Shown here: piece by piece, positions 1 through 10,649 of the stretch | Numbering within the stretch: position 1 is the stretch's first letter | Layout: each line of letters starts with the position of its first letter | Assembly: GCF_000165425.1 (NCBI RefSeq) | Contig: NW_001798967.1 | Location: forward strand, 87,744-151,743 | DNA from: Paramecium tetraurelia | Lineage: Eukaryota > Ciliophora > Oligohymenophorea > Peniculida > Parameciidae | DNA: 64,000 bases | Reading direction: 5' to 3' | Notes under the pieces: generated by a model | Seen by the model: the letters and a program-made list of their open reading frames with translations, nothing else | What the model was told of the DNA's origin: nothing | The model's database searches: none | Made by a program: the position numbers and the translations under genes

Positions 1-239
1 GTTGTTAGAACAGAAGATACTTTATTAATATTTTTTAAATGTATTCATTTTTAGTTTTAAACTGAAAGTTGTTTCATATTTTTAGGAACAAACAACAATC
101 ATTGCTATCAAATTTAGGAATAACTATAATTTATAGAAATAACTAAATGAAAGATGCATTAGTAACATAATTTAGGAATTCTTATTTAATGAATAGAGTA
201 TTATAATTGATTTATAAACTTAAATTTCACACTTATATT

Positions 240-1002
240 ATGAGATCCAGCTTAGCTCTTCGTTTAAGAAATTCTATAGATAATACTCATATTTAATATG
301 ACAATAAATACTCCGTTCATGTGAATACTTAACATCCTGTAATGAGTCCTAGGAAGTCAGTTGATAAAACTACCATCAATTAGATTTATAAAGTAACTTA
401 ACCACATCAAATTAAACATAAAACAACAAAATTGGGAAGGGATTCATGTGGCTATAATGTTAGATACAACAATTCTGTTGATGTAAGTTTAGAAGAATTA
501 AAGAAAATAAAAACATTAGAAAAAAGTTTATATTGCATTTAAGACAATAGATAAAGAGGCGATAATAAAATCATTAATGATAAAGTTCTAAAAGAGGTTC
601 TGTAAATATAATATCTATTCTTCTTAGAACCCTTTCTAAATCAGCAATAACTTAGATAAATAACCGAAAAGATATTCTCTCCCTGTTTTAAATAAGAAAT
701 AATCGCCTTAACATAGTAACCAGGATAAAATCAAGATTCCAGTGTTGCCAGTCATATCTGAAAATATTAATGCCAAATAAAACAACTTTAGTATCGAAAA
801 ATGTTTGGAAGACCTAAATAAAATTAAGAGCGGTGGACATAAAGAGTATCCATAATCAACGGAAAGAATTTTGGACTTATTATTACTAAACACATGCGAT
901 TTAAAAAAAATCTTCAAAAACCAGAACCAAAAGAACAAAAGGAAAATAATTGTTTAAAGTAAAGTGCCTTAAGATTTTTTTAATATTTTAAAAAACTACT
1001 GA
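240..1002 (+). CDS. Hypothetical protein, exon structure uncertain
   Basis: I do not recognise this gene. With TAA/TAG as Gln, an open frame begins MRSSLALRLRNSIDNTH at 240, and a second good frame runs to the TGA at 1000-1002 (ending FFNILKNY). The two frames differ by +1, so one intron of length 3n+1 is needed. The cleanest choice is 483-519 (37 nt, GTAAGT...TTAG), longer than the other introns here. An alternative is 597-627 (31 nt, GTT...TTAG). Both give a basic, Lys/Asn/Gln-rich protein of about 242 residues without an obvious domain or signal peptide. An upstream in-frame ATG at 147 exists, but the segment before 240 is AT-rich and looks like leader. The 3' part is more convincingly coding than the middle. 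Confidence 0.5.
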
Positions 1003-1530
1003 TTATAATCTAAGCGTATAAAATACATAATCATTTTTATTTATGCTTAAAATTATACAATTTCTGAATGATGAACAAAAATTTAATTTTTTTCCAGTAT
1101 GGTTTATCAAATACTCAAAATAAAATTAGAATAGATGTAAAAACTAAAAAATAAATAATTCTAAATCTCGTATCTAAAACCACGATGAAAAATTCCTTTC
1201 AAATATACTATGAAAAAAAATTAATGAACAAATTCAAGGAGATAAAACAAGTCCAATTTTTCCTTTGAAAGAATAGTTAAATGGAATGTAATGCCAATTG
1301 ACTTTCCTCTTGTTTCGTTTTCTTATGTAGATTTAGGCTTATTACAAACAAAGACAGCCAAAACTCCAAAAAAAATTAGAAATACACAATGCATTTTATT
1401 AACAACATAATTTAAAGGCTTGAATAAGAAGAAAACAAGGTTAATTGTCTATTGTCATTAAGGCTTAAGGAATTTATTTATTGGTATCTTTAATATCTCA
1501 CCTGAACTTAACAATTTTTCGACAAATTTC

Positions 1531-1769
1531 TCAATTTGAAATTTAGGTCCTCATAACCAAAGCGAATTTTGCACAAATTTAATTAAATATTGTTTCTTCA
1601 CCACCCATAGATTATTCCATTTCCACTTTCTTATAAATTAAGTTCTTCTATTAATAAAGTTAATTATCCATTAATTCTTTTGGCATGTTTGTAAGAACTC
1701 TTTTATATTCTTCCTACTTAAAGTCGCATAAGTATTAAGAACATCTTTTCTCATGTATTTAATTTTCAT
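1531..1769 (-). CDS. Possible small gene, structure unsure
   Basis: Minus-strand frames here look coding: an exon beginning MKIKYMRKD joins, through a 26-nt GTT...AAG intron (about 1717-1742), a frame reading EEYKRVLTNMPKELMDNQ and ending at a TGA at 1531-1533. A further 28-nt splice could carry the gene to 1455. An earlier ATG at 1836 lies in a frame with two TGAs. The plus strand from 1070 to 1545 also has long TGA-free frames, so strand and ends are not secure. No family recognised. It lies just downstream of SEM1 on the same strand. Confidence 0.3.
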
Positions 1770-1854
1770 GTTGATATCATAATCAGTAGAATTCAAATTT
1801 AAGTAATTTTTTAGCAGCTATTTAATAAAAGTCCATAATTTTTAATATTATATA

Positions 1855-2103
1855 TCATTTTTGGGCTAATTCTTATTTCAATTAAATTGAAAACTCATCT
1901 GTCAGATCTTCATCATCCCAGTCCTCTCTCCATTATTTGATATCTATTTTCAAATCATGATTCACTTCCAAATCTATCATTTATCATATTAAATAGCTAC
2001 CCTCTTATTCAAATTCTTCGAAATCATCATCATCTTCATCAAAGATTTTTTGTATTTATTATGGTTGTTATGCAGGCTTCTCTTCCTCTATTTTGTTAGA
2101 CAT
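1855..2103 (-). CDS. SEM1: SEM1/DSS1, 26S proteasome lid subunit
   Basis: A 73-residue acidic protein of the DSS1/SEM1 family. SEM1 is a small intrinsically disordered subunit of the 26S proteasome lid. In other eukaryotes it also joins the TREX-2 mRNA-export complex and binds BRCA2. Seen here: an acidic first block (FDEDDDDFEEFEQED) and the family signature with two tryptophans, WREDWDDEDLTDEFSIQLK, followed by the short basic/helical end QELAQK. This matches the family's two acidic, Trp-containing binding sites and its usual 70-90 residue length. One intron of 27 nt (1974-2000, GTAGCT...GATAG) splits a Glu/Asp codon after EFEQE. It contains an in-frame TGA, so unspliced mRNA would stop early. 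The start is the only ATG in frame. Confidence 0.88.
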
Positions 2104-2508
2104 TTATTTAAAAAAAATTAATTAAATATAATACTAATCAGGGAAAATAATAATTATAATTAATTTCTTAAGAAGATTCAACAAACTTAACTATGCATTT
2201 ATGAAATAACCTTCCTTTCATCTGGATTATCAAAAATAATTACTTAACACTATTTTCTTGAAAAAAATGAGTATATGAAATTTTGGATACACAGTTATAC
2301 AAATCGATTTTATAAACCAATATAATAAAGATTTTCTACTTTCTTTTGTGTTTTTATTGATTTAATAATCTGATAAGATTATAATTGTTTTCTTAAAATA
2401 AAAATAAAAATAAAAATAAAACTCGAAAAATAATTAGATCATTTAAAGTATTTTTATTACAAGTAGATAATTAGATAATAATATTCTCATACAAATTCCA
2501 AATATATA
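2104..2508. other. Intergenic, AT-rich
   Basis: A 405-bp gap between the start of SEM1 and the end of the upstream minus-strand gene. Both neighbours are transcribed leftward, so it should hold the SEM1 promoter and the 3' end of the ubiquitin-like gene. I see only A/T runs, including AAAATA repeats near 2400, and no convincing coding frame or RNA gene. Confidence 0.6.
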
Positions 2509-4593
2509 TCAATCAAAATCTTTATAGTCTGGATCTCCTTTTTTATACTCATTAGAAAAATTAATTTGGCTATTTTATTTGCATGCTTAACTAGCCTCAT
2601 TAATCTCCTTCAACAACTAAATTTATAACTAATTAATCTTACTTATTCCTCATTTAACTCTTCTTCTTATTATATCTTCGATTGCTATTATTCAAGAGAT
2701 TTTTTATGTTAATTATAGGACCTTTCTATCATGCCCCATAGCATCATAAACAGCATACCACTAAACATCATAGCCATTTCTTGGCCAACAGATTTTCTTA
2801 ATAACTCCTAAAGGTTTGCCCTAATAATGATAATTTTTATTACTATATAACTAGTTTGTAATCATCAAGACCATGGACTAATCCTTCTGAAACTTCATAA
2901 GCAGTTTCTCCAATCATTTTAAAGAATTGACTGACTATTGCATCACTAAACTTTTCAACACTATTTGTATAGTCCTTTTCAATTATTAAGAAAAATTATT
3001 TAATATGTTTTACAAGAGCTTCAGAAGCTGTAATTCTTGGTTCAAATCCTTCGATTAATAAATGCTAATCGCTTCCTTTAGGAACTACTGTAGATAAAAA
3101 GGAATTTGCTATTTTTTCTATTAATTCTATTCTTCCTTCATTTTTGCTTATTAAATTATGTAAATTTTCTTTAATGCTTCCTTGTTATCCATCCAAAAAT
3201 GAATAGTTGCCTGAGAACTATGCAGCCATTATATCCCCTATTTTAACTTAAGAAAATATTTATAAAATTTCTATTTCACCATCTTCCATTTGATTTGAAT
3301 AATTTTACATCATAAGTTCGTGTAAAGTCATAGTTAATAAATTGGCTCCTCCTTGTTGACCTCCTAGCCCTAGATTTCCAAGTAAACCAGACATAATCGA
3401 TTGTGCTTATTAAGGTACGTTCTGGGTACTCTATTGCTATTGGGGTTATTAATTTTGACCTTAAGGTTAAGATTATTGCTCAGATCCAAATTATTGTTGT
3501 GGTTAAAATTAATTTTACTATTATTCTAAGTTAATTATGTTGCTAAATTATAAAAAGAATAATACTTCACTAAATTATTGATAGCATTTAAAGGATTGTT
3601 ATTTTATTATTAATTTCCTGCTTAATTTGATTCTGATTCACTTCCTGCATCAATCTCTAAAACTTAAGCATCTATAATAATCTAATCCCCTTATTATTCA
3701 ACCTGCATCTATGGTTAATTATTTTATTATAAATTTTGATTTTATGAAAATTAATTTAAAATCTATCCTAATGAGTTAAACAAATTTTATTAAGGTTATT
3801 GTTGTTGTTATTATGTTGATTATGATTAAGATTATTATGTTGATTATGATTACTAAGTCGATTATGGTTATTATTATTAGTTTGCCCGTTATTATTAAGC
3901 TTATTGATTTTATTATTATTATTATGGATTTCTGGCAATATGTTAATGTTATACATTGATAATTCCATGATGATGACGGTGGTGATGATTGTGGGCTATT
4001 AATTAGTTTGGTACCTATAATGAAAATTATCCTGGAGCAGATCCAAGATCTAAAAATCGAAGCAAAGCAGAATATAAATCACTAGTCATTCTATTTATTG
4101 ATTAGACAACTGATGCAGAGTCTCTACTTAATTGCATTGTCTCTTTTCTTTATGTTTCAGAAGTTAAAAATGGTTCCCTCATTAAAAGATCTGACACTCT
4201 TTACAAAATTGGTAAAGATCTTTAAAGAACATAGCACAATTAATGAATATAATGACCTAAGACTGTAATGTTATTTCTATGCTCTGTCATTTAGGGCAAT
4301 TAAAATTATAATCCAAGTAATGAAGATTAATAAAAATTGCCCAGCACTCTACTTAGTGATTGAATGTGTTCTGTAGGAAGAAGGACTCCAACACCAGATT
4401 AGTCATTTGGCAATAAAGTTACTTATTATAATTATGGTTGGTTTTATTATTAAGGTATTGGTTGTTATTATCTAGTAGGTGTAGATTAATTTGGTAAATT
4501 TTACTATTATTATTATCGCTATTATTATTATTACTATTATTATTATTATTGCTATTATTATTATTATTGCTATTATTATTATTATTGCTACTA

Positions 4594-4637
<44 letters not shown>

Positions 4638-5213
4638 GCTACTATTGTTATTATTATTAACCTTATTGAGTAGTTTAAGCCTATTATTATTGAGGTTACT
4701 ATTGTTATTATGTCCTTATTATTGGAGATCCAAACATTGATAGAATATTTGCTAATTCTGGGGGCATAAATGTTTAGCCATCTAATGCAGAAATATAAAA
4801 AGAATTACCTCCTCCTCCTCCTATATGGATTTATGTAGTAGTTTGAATTCCAGGCATAAATTAAAACCTCTATTGTTACTATTGATTTTAATTTTAATTT
4901 TATTATGGCTATTGAGTTTATTGTGGATGAGTAATCGCCATCAAATGAATTGTTTGATCATCTTCCTTAACTAATTGTCTATTTATTCAATACTTATTTC
5001 ATTTAATTTTTAATTATCAAGAAGTGCCTTTCCCAAAAAGATCAATCTTTATCTATCTATTGGAACTTAAGATTTCTCAAAAATTTCTTTTTTTAAGTCT
5101 GCTATCGTTATCTATGTTTATATTAGTTTGAATACATCTTGAGGTACTTCGAACTCAAAGACTTATTGAGATATTGTTTTGACTTTAATTTTTCTCTTCT
5201 AATTAATATCCAT
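2509..5213 (-). CDS. BAG6/ubiquilin-type UBL protein with polyQ
   Basis: An 869-residue protein with an N-terminal ubiquitin-like domain (residues about 8-88). Recognisable UBL signatures are TIADLKKEIFEKSQVPIDRQ, RLIFLGKALLDNQKL and DDQTIHLMAITHP. Then come Gln/Asn-rich linkers, a glycine stretch (HIGGGGGN), a second Gln-rich block, and a helical C-terminal half with a hydrophobic Met/Phe/Trp helix (FSGMLFMMLWGMIERSY) and a charged tail. UBL proteins of this layout (BAG6/Scythe, ubiquilin/Dsk2) act as chaperone or shuttle factors for misfolded or tail-anchored proteins. I infer such a role but cannot choose between them, as no UBA or BAG domain is clear. Introns: 4971-4993, 3543-3565, 2821-2843 and 2617-2642 (23, 23, 23, 26 nt). 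The spliced length is exactly 870 codons including the stop. Confidence 0.78.
3777..3925 (-). repeat. Second Gln-rich triplet tract
   Basis: A second TAA/CAA/TCA/CAT-rich segment in the same open frame, giving a Gln-rich block with scattered Ser, His and Asn. It is more interrupted than the tract at 4500-4735. In the wrong frame it also gives an Asn/His-rich open frame, which I regard as a shadow. Confidence 0.7.
4500..4735 (-). repeat. TAA/TAG/CAA triplet tract encoding polyglutamine
   Basis: On the plus strand this is a TTA/CTA/TTG microsatellite. On the coding minus strand it is a run of TAA, TAG and CAA codons, all glutamine in this code, within the UBL protein, with few interruptions. 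Mixed use of the synonymous triplets suggests the tract is selected as protein or old enough to have accumulated silent changes. Confidence 0.85.
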
Positions 5214-5355
5214 ATTTCTTTATAATAATTTTAATAATAATAATATATATTACGATGTGCAATTAAAATTGGAAGAAAGGTGAAGTGTTGGTTGATATAA
5301 GTAAATGTTTGATCATATATAAATGCAACCTTTATCTTCATATAGAATTTCTCCA

Positions 5356-8098
5356 TCATAAAAATTTATTCTTTGGAATTTATGATCTTGGCTGTTGTTT
5401 CTCAAATGAAATGTCTTCTCTCTGAGTATTTGAAAGTAGGTTCTTGTATTATTATTGATTGAAAAATTTTGCTACATATCTCTAGTAATATCTTGGATTA
5501 TTTATTTCTTATAACGGCAAAATCAAAGACGCCATCTATTTGTTCACAGGATGGATGCTCATTTTATGATGATGATCATGCCTATTGTTCCAATTTTAAA
5601 TATCTGATTAAGGAGTTCGTATGGGTAACTTTCTATAAGTTGTTCCAATCATGCATTCTGATGGATCTACAAAATCATTAACTTATTTTTTCAACTCTTT
5701 TGAATTAAGTTAAAAATAAGATAGGTTGGGCAGCTTTTCCCTTGTCAATTACAAAGGATAATACCAATATAAACTATTTTCAGAAGGTTAAATTTAGTTC
5801 AGCTTTTATGATAAATCACTTGTCATGTGCTAACTCAATTTTTCTGGGATACCATTCAATACTATCTTAGAATTTATTGGAATTAGATCAAAAGATCTCA
5901 TAAAATTTTGACAATTTTCCTCATTCTGTAGAACAATACATAAAAATATGCAAGAGACTTTTCGAAGAAAAATGTTTTTTTTTCATTCAAATTCTTCAAT
6001 ATTTTTTCTAAGTCTTCTTAATTGAAGGATTCAAAAATCTAACGTTTAATAGTAGGGTTATTAGTCATGTATTCAATCAATCTAAGCATTGACTCAATCA
6101 AAGAGTCCACATCTTATTCGGAATGCTTTTTTAATTAAGCATGAGAAATACAATTTTAATTTATATAAGGAAATTTATAAATTGTGAACCACGTTGTTTA
6201 AAACAAATTTAAAGAGTAATATGATTTTGTTGATGCTTTTAATTTCATTTCAATCAATACTAAAATTTAAATTTCTTGAATTTATCTTGGGTAGTCTTTT
6301 GGAAGCAGAATTACACCTTTAAGCTTAGTAAATATTATTATTCTGTCTTTAGCCAAGTAGGTCGACCCCTAAGATGCCTTGAATTTTCTTGACTTTTTAT
6401 TGTAAAGAAAATAAATCTTGCTATGGTCTTATATCCAACAATTAGGCTAATATTAATCAATAATTCTACTCTTTCCGACTACTAATAATGGGTGATGATT
6501 TGTTTCTTATAACTTTTAATCACTAAATATTTCTTCCCCAATTTTAGCAGCTTAAATAGGTTTTTCTAGAGTGATTAAAGGGCTTTTATCTTAATTTTTA
6601 TGAATTTCCCCTTTATTTCTCTCCACAGAGGACACCAATGTTCTTTAGTCCTTCAGATCCATTTTATCACTTGCTACTTTTTCAACTCTTTCAGGACTTT
6701 TATTTGGAGATACATGTATTTTTTTTGTTGATTAGCATTGTTCTACAAGGAGGACAACTTAAGAACATGATTATGAATGCCTTGTAGAATCTTGAATAGT
6801 TTAGAGTTATTCATTTTCATCTGTTCTGATTGATTTATGTATTTGTGAGTATATTTATGAAATATATCTAAATAAATTTTCAATAACTAATAACTAATCC
6901 TTTACACTTTATTTCGAGTTGTATTAAGGCATTCCATCCTTTTTTTGATACAGCCTTTAATGAACTTATTAGCTCTTTAAGAAATTATTTAATTTTTCTT
7001 TTGTTTAGTTACAAATTTCTGATTATTTATTTAGCTCTTAATCTAAGGAGATTGTTTTCTCTTAAAGAGTTTTAAATTTAGTTTCAAACTAGTTTGTTAA
7101 TTTTTCCATCAATTCTTAATCTTCTTATTTGCATAGAGAATATACTTTTTATTCTGAACTATCCAAACAAAATTGTATATAATGATTCATTTGATCCACC
7201 TTAGTTTGAATTTAGTTTGTGATGATACTTTGTTTTTCTATTATATTTTAAAACTCAAGCTAAATTTTTTATTCTAATTAATCAAATTATTATTTTATTT
7301 GTGAACTTTGATTGAGCATGCTATAATAATTTGGAATTGATACCCCTTAGTTTGGATTGTGATTGTTTCCTTAAAAATTTGGTTTTTTTAAGAAATGTCG
7401 TTTATCTATTATGTAAACTCCTTTTCAAATTCTATGGTTGAATTTTTGGTTAATGTAATGGCACTTTAGAGTTCTTCAACTACTCTTTCTGATTTTCTCA
7501 AATAAGTGGAAAAGTTTTATATCTGATAATATTATTATTAAATCTTTTCGTCAGTCCATTTTTACATTTCCTCAACTTTCTATTTTAATAGATCATCAAT
7601 TAACTTAATAGCTTTATCGATTAATGTTTGCTGAAGTAATTGATTATTCATAAGATTATTTTAGATAGTACTAACTATAAACTTGTCGTTGGCCTTTAAT
7701 TCAAATTTTTTATCCAATTTATCTACCTACTAATCAAGCTGCACAAATTTATTGAACATCTCTTCTCTTTTTTTTATTTCTTCTTCGTGTTACGTTAATT
7801 TTTACTCTTCAATTTCTTTTATTTTATTTATTAGACTTGCTTCATGTTCCAAAAAAATTTTTTCTACTCTCTGATTCAATTTCTCTTGAATAACATTTAA
7901 GCTCTAACTATAGAATCATTTATATACGGAAGCATGCTGATTTTATTAATTGATGATCTGATTAATCCTTTCATTTAAGGCTGCTATTTCATCTTATGAT
8001 TAAAGCATATATAAATTGGTATTGGTTGACAATTACTTTAAATCAGTCTAAAGATTATTAATTCTAATTTCTTGAGAGGTATTTTAAATAATACTCAT
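5356..8098 (-). CDS. Large coiled-coil protein, unknown function
   Basis: An 891-residue protein. The first 450 or so residues are heptad-rich coiled coil with many Gln/Glu/Lys (for example KIKEIEEQKLTQHEEEIKKR). A Ser/Lys-rich linker follows, then a more globular C-terminal region with tryptophans and a His cluster (NNRHDHHHK). No catalytic motif or named family is apparent; a cytoskeletal or basal-body role is only a guess from composition. Three introns: 7904-7927 (24 nt, with an in-frame TGA), 7321-7343 (23 nt) and a tentative 5920-5939 (20 nt, GTATTG...GAG). The last is needed to join the downstream frame; with it the spliced length is exactly 892 codons including the stop. The start is the first ATG of the frame, but hydrophobic-looking open sequence continues to about 8240, so a 5' extension is possible. 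Confidence 0.7.
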
Positions 8099-8519
8099 AT
8101 ATATATCAAAATTATTAATGAATTATAAAGCTAATTTAGTTATATTTTAAATAAATCAGAAACTGTTATTAGAAAAAGCCAAATATTAATTAGATATTTA
8201 GAAGAGCTTATATTCTTAGCCATAATAATACATTAATCCTATTATTAAATCCTTAAGACTAATTCTAATTAATATTTTGTAAAAATATAACTTAGAAATG
8301 GGGAAAGATATGATCAATAAACGATTGAATGGTAAGTATAATTTGAGAATATCATTTAAGAGTCTGAGGATAGGATAAGTGATTTAAAGAAATTTCATCC
8401 TTTCTATTTTTGCTTCTAAAAATACAAGAAGTTATTTATAGAATTTTTAGTGGTGGAAGTTGCTGGAATATTAATTGAGAAAATATTATGTTTATAATTT
8501 GGTAAAATATAATCTATAA
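8099..8519. other. Intergenic or uncertain coding
   Basis: A gap between two minus-strand genes. On the plus strand an ATG at 8298 (MGKDMINKRLN) with a possible 29-nt GTAAGT...AAG intron opens a long TGA-free frame that runs antisense into the next gene. Antisense frames are often open when only TGA stops, so I do not call it. Confidence 0.4.
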
Positions 8520-9035
8520 TCATTTATTCTTGTATTGGCTATTAGTTTTAAGTTACTTTTTGTCAAAAGTATTAATTGAAATTGATCCTGATTGGCCCAA
8601 TTAAATTGAAACATTCGAATCTTCTTTCAGGTTTTTGTATTTTCCTGATGATATATTTTGTTCTCTACTGGAGTTTCTTAATTGATAATTATTGTTTTTA
8701 TTATTATTTTCATCATTTTTAAAATTAGATACATTAATAGTTTAAATAGCATAAGTTTTTTTTATCCAAGGTTTAGATTAAGTGCTATCGATCTCTTCTG
8801 ACTATTGAGCCATATATGAAAACTACTAAACATTTTATATATTGTTTAAAGATTCTAAAATTTCAGTTTATGGAGATTCCTCCTTCTCAATTTATTCATC
8901 AAACATCAAAACACTTACGATTGGAGTTGGTTTGAATAAATGCGGAGGTCCATTTAATTTGTATTGTTTGCTACATCTCAGTTTGAGTTCATTGGTTGAT
9001 TTTTAAGAATCTTAAAAGCACAAAGATGATCCCAT
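8520..9035 (-). CDS. Small MGxxxC protein, probable lipid-anchored
   Basis: A 171-residue intronless protein starting MGSSLCFQDSQ. Gly2 followed by Ser and Cys6 is the classic context for N-myristoylation at Gly2 plus palmitoylation at the nearby Cys, so I infer membrane attachment. The rest is low-complexity, rich in Ser, Asn, Gln and Lys, with an Asn-rich stretch at about residues 105-115 and no recognised domain. Function unknown. It stops at a TGA at 8520-8522. A gene for the enzyme that would modify such proteins, N-myristoyltransferase, lies at 41840-43264 in this window; nothing suggests the two are co-regulated. Confidence 0.65.
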
Positions 9036-9409
9036 TTTGGTAAACTTTATTAAATTAATATAAAAATCCCATATTACAAATATTTCATCTATGGAATAAA
9101 TATATGGGGCAAAGAATGAAAAGATGAATATTCTTTTTTATTCTTTATAACAACATTAAAATATATTATTATGGATGAAGTAGATAATATTATATTTTAT
9201 ATGCTAAATGAATTGATACCCTTATAATATAGAAAGAACCCAAAAAAGGGAGGAATTTAATAATATTAATAAAAACAGTAGTTGAGATTATAGGATATTG
9301 ATAATTTAAATTATCACCTAAAATCCAAACTTTATGTATATGTTCTAAAAATAACACAACCATAATTAAGAATTTTATATTACATTAATCAATACTAGAG
9401 TTAAGTTTA
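9036..9409. other. Intergenic, AT-rich
   Basis: Between the MGxxxC gene and the end of RAE1, both on the minus strand. Very AT-rich with short tandem TA/TAT runs. No frame or RNA structure stands out. It should contain the RAE1 3' end and the promoter of the gene to its left. Confidence 0.6.
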
Positions 9410-10552
9410 TCAAACATAAAATAGTTATTGTTTATCTATGAAAACAGCTCCAACATTATTTGAAAATCTATTATCGATTCCATCTAGTCCTTGTCCCCAA
9501 TCATATCCAGTGGCATAGGCTAAGAAGTAGCCATCTGGAGACACTTGACTTGCAATAACAGGAGCATCAAATGGTATAGTTGTGATTTTGTTTTTCTTTT
9601 TTAAATCCCAAAATATTATAGTGCTATCTGATGAACTTGTGCTAACCCAATCGTATGATCTGCAATTAAATTGAAGTGAATTAACAACATAATATGTATT
9701 AATCTTTTCTGATTTAAACGAATTCTTTGAATCCTCTTCTCTTTTGTGACATTTATATACAATTCTATTTTGCCCCTCTAATCTGTCATTCATTTCCATC
9801 ACTGCTCCTCTTCCATCCACTGAACAATATCCCATTTACTTTGAATTATGGGAAATTGATAAAGTGCTAATTTATGATCTATTTCCTAGCTTGGAATCTT
9901 CAATCTCAAAAATATTCCTGGCAACAGTGCTATTTAAGTTGCCTCTGATTTTATCCCATGAAAACCACTTAATTTTGCAATCTACATCAGCATATGCAAA
10001 CATCCTTTCATTTTAATCTTGTTCACCTACAGTTGGTATGCTAGTCAAATTTAATTCATAAACTGGAGATGGCTTCATTCCCATAGTGTTCTATTTAAGT
10101 GACCATAATCTTAGCTTCTTGTCAAAGCCCAAAGAGACCAAAACTTACAATTCATCATTCCAAAAAACTTATCTTGCTGGGCAATCATCATGATAACCCA
10201 AAACGATATTCTGTCCTGTTTTAATATCATAAGCCCTAACTGTATTATCTGCCAAAGCCGCAAATATCATTGACATATCTCTCTTCCAACTAATAGAAAG
10301 CACTCTAAGAATATAAATATTATATTACGGTTCTTGACAATCTATGACGCTTTTAAAGTCAAGAGCTATTTGTGTTTAGATCCCAGTTTGTGAAAGGATT
10401 TAATAAAAGCGGATATAGCCATCCCAAGCTCCTGTAGCAAATATATCATTATTTCCAAATCTAATTTCTGAGACTGAGTCCATTAAATTATCATTTGTTA
10501 TTCTTGGTGTCTAGTTATGATGAAATATGGATACTTATGTTGTATGCATCAT
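9410..10552 (-). CDS. RAE1: RAE1/Gle2-type WD40 mRNA-export factor
   Basis: A 372-residue seven-bladed WD-repeat protein of the RAE1 (Gle2) family. RAE1 binds nucleoporin Nup98 and assists mRNA export and spindle assembly. Seen here: the first blade with DSVSEIRFGNNDIFATGAWD, a later GRGAVMEM, YKCHKREED, VVNSLQF, IIFWDLKKKNK and, near the end, FLAYATGYDWGQG. The last mirrors the diagnostic FAYAxxYDWxKG of RAE1, and CHR/VN/FWD appear in the family order. Length fits the family (about 350-370). One 24-nt intron at 10305-10328. Two adjacent ATGs (10552 and 10549) could start. With TAA as Gln the protein continues four residues past an apparent standard-code stop, to the TGA at 9410-9412. Confidence 0.88.
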
Positions 10553-10649
10553 TATCCAGATAAATTGTACTTAAATTATAGTAATAAATATAAATTGTAA
10601 TTGAAATAAAAAGAACTTTTTTTAATATGGTAAAAATTCAGTCTAAAAA

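Noticed and set aside
1069-1545. Plus-strand TGA-free frames with a hydrolase-like IVYCHQG
   Set aside because: The pieces lie in different frames with no canonical tiny intron to join them, and the opposite strand also looks coding; kept only as an ambiguity.
3768-3968. Asn/His-rich standard-code frame
   Set aside because: It lies in another frame of the second Gln-rich tract of the same UBL gene, whose own frame is continuous with conserved flanks.
4491-4740. Leucine/isoleucine-only open frames on the plus strand
   Set aside because: They are the antisense reading of the TAA/TAG/CAA glutamine tract of the minus-strand UBL gene; no real protein would consist of one or two residues over 60 codons.
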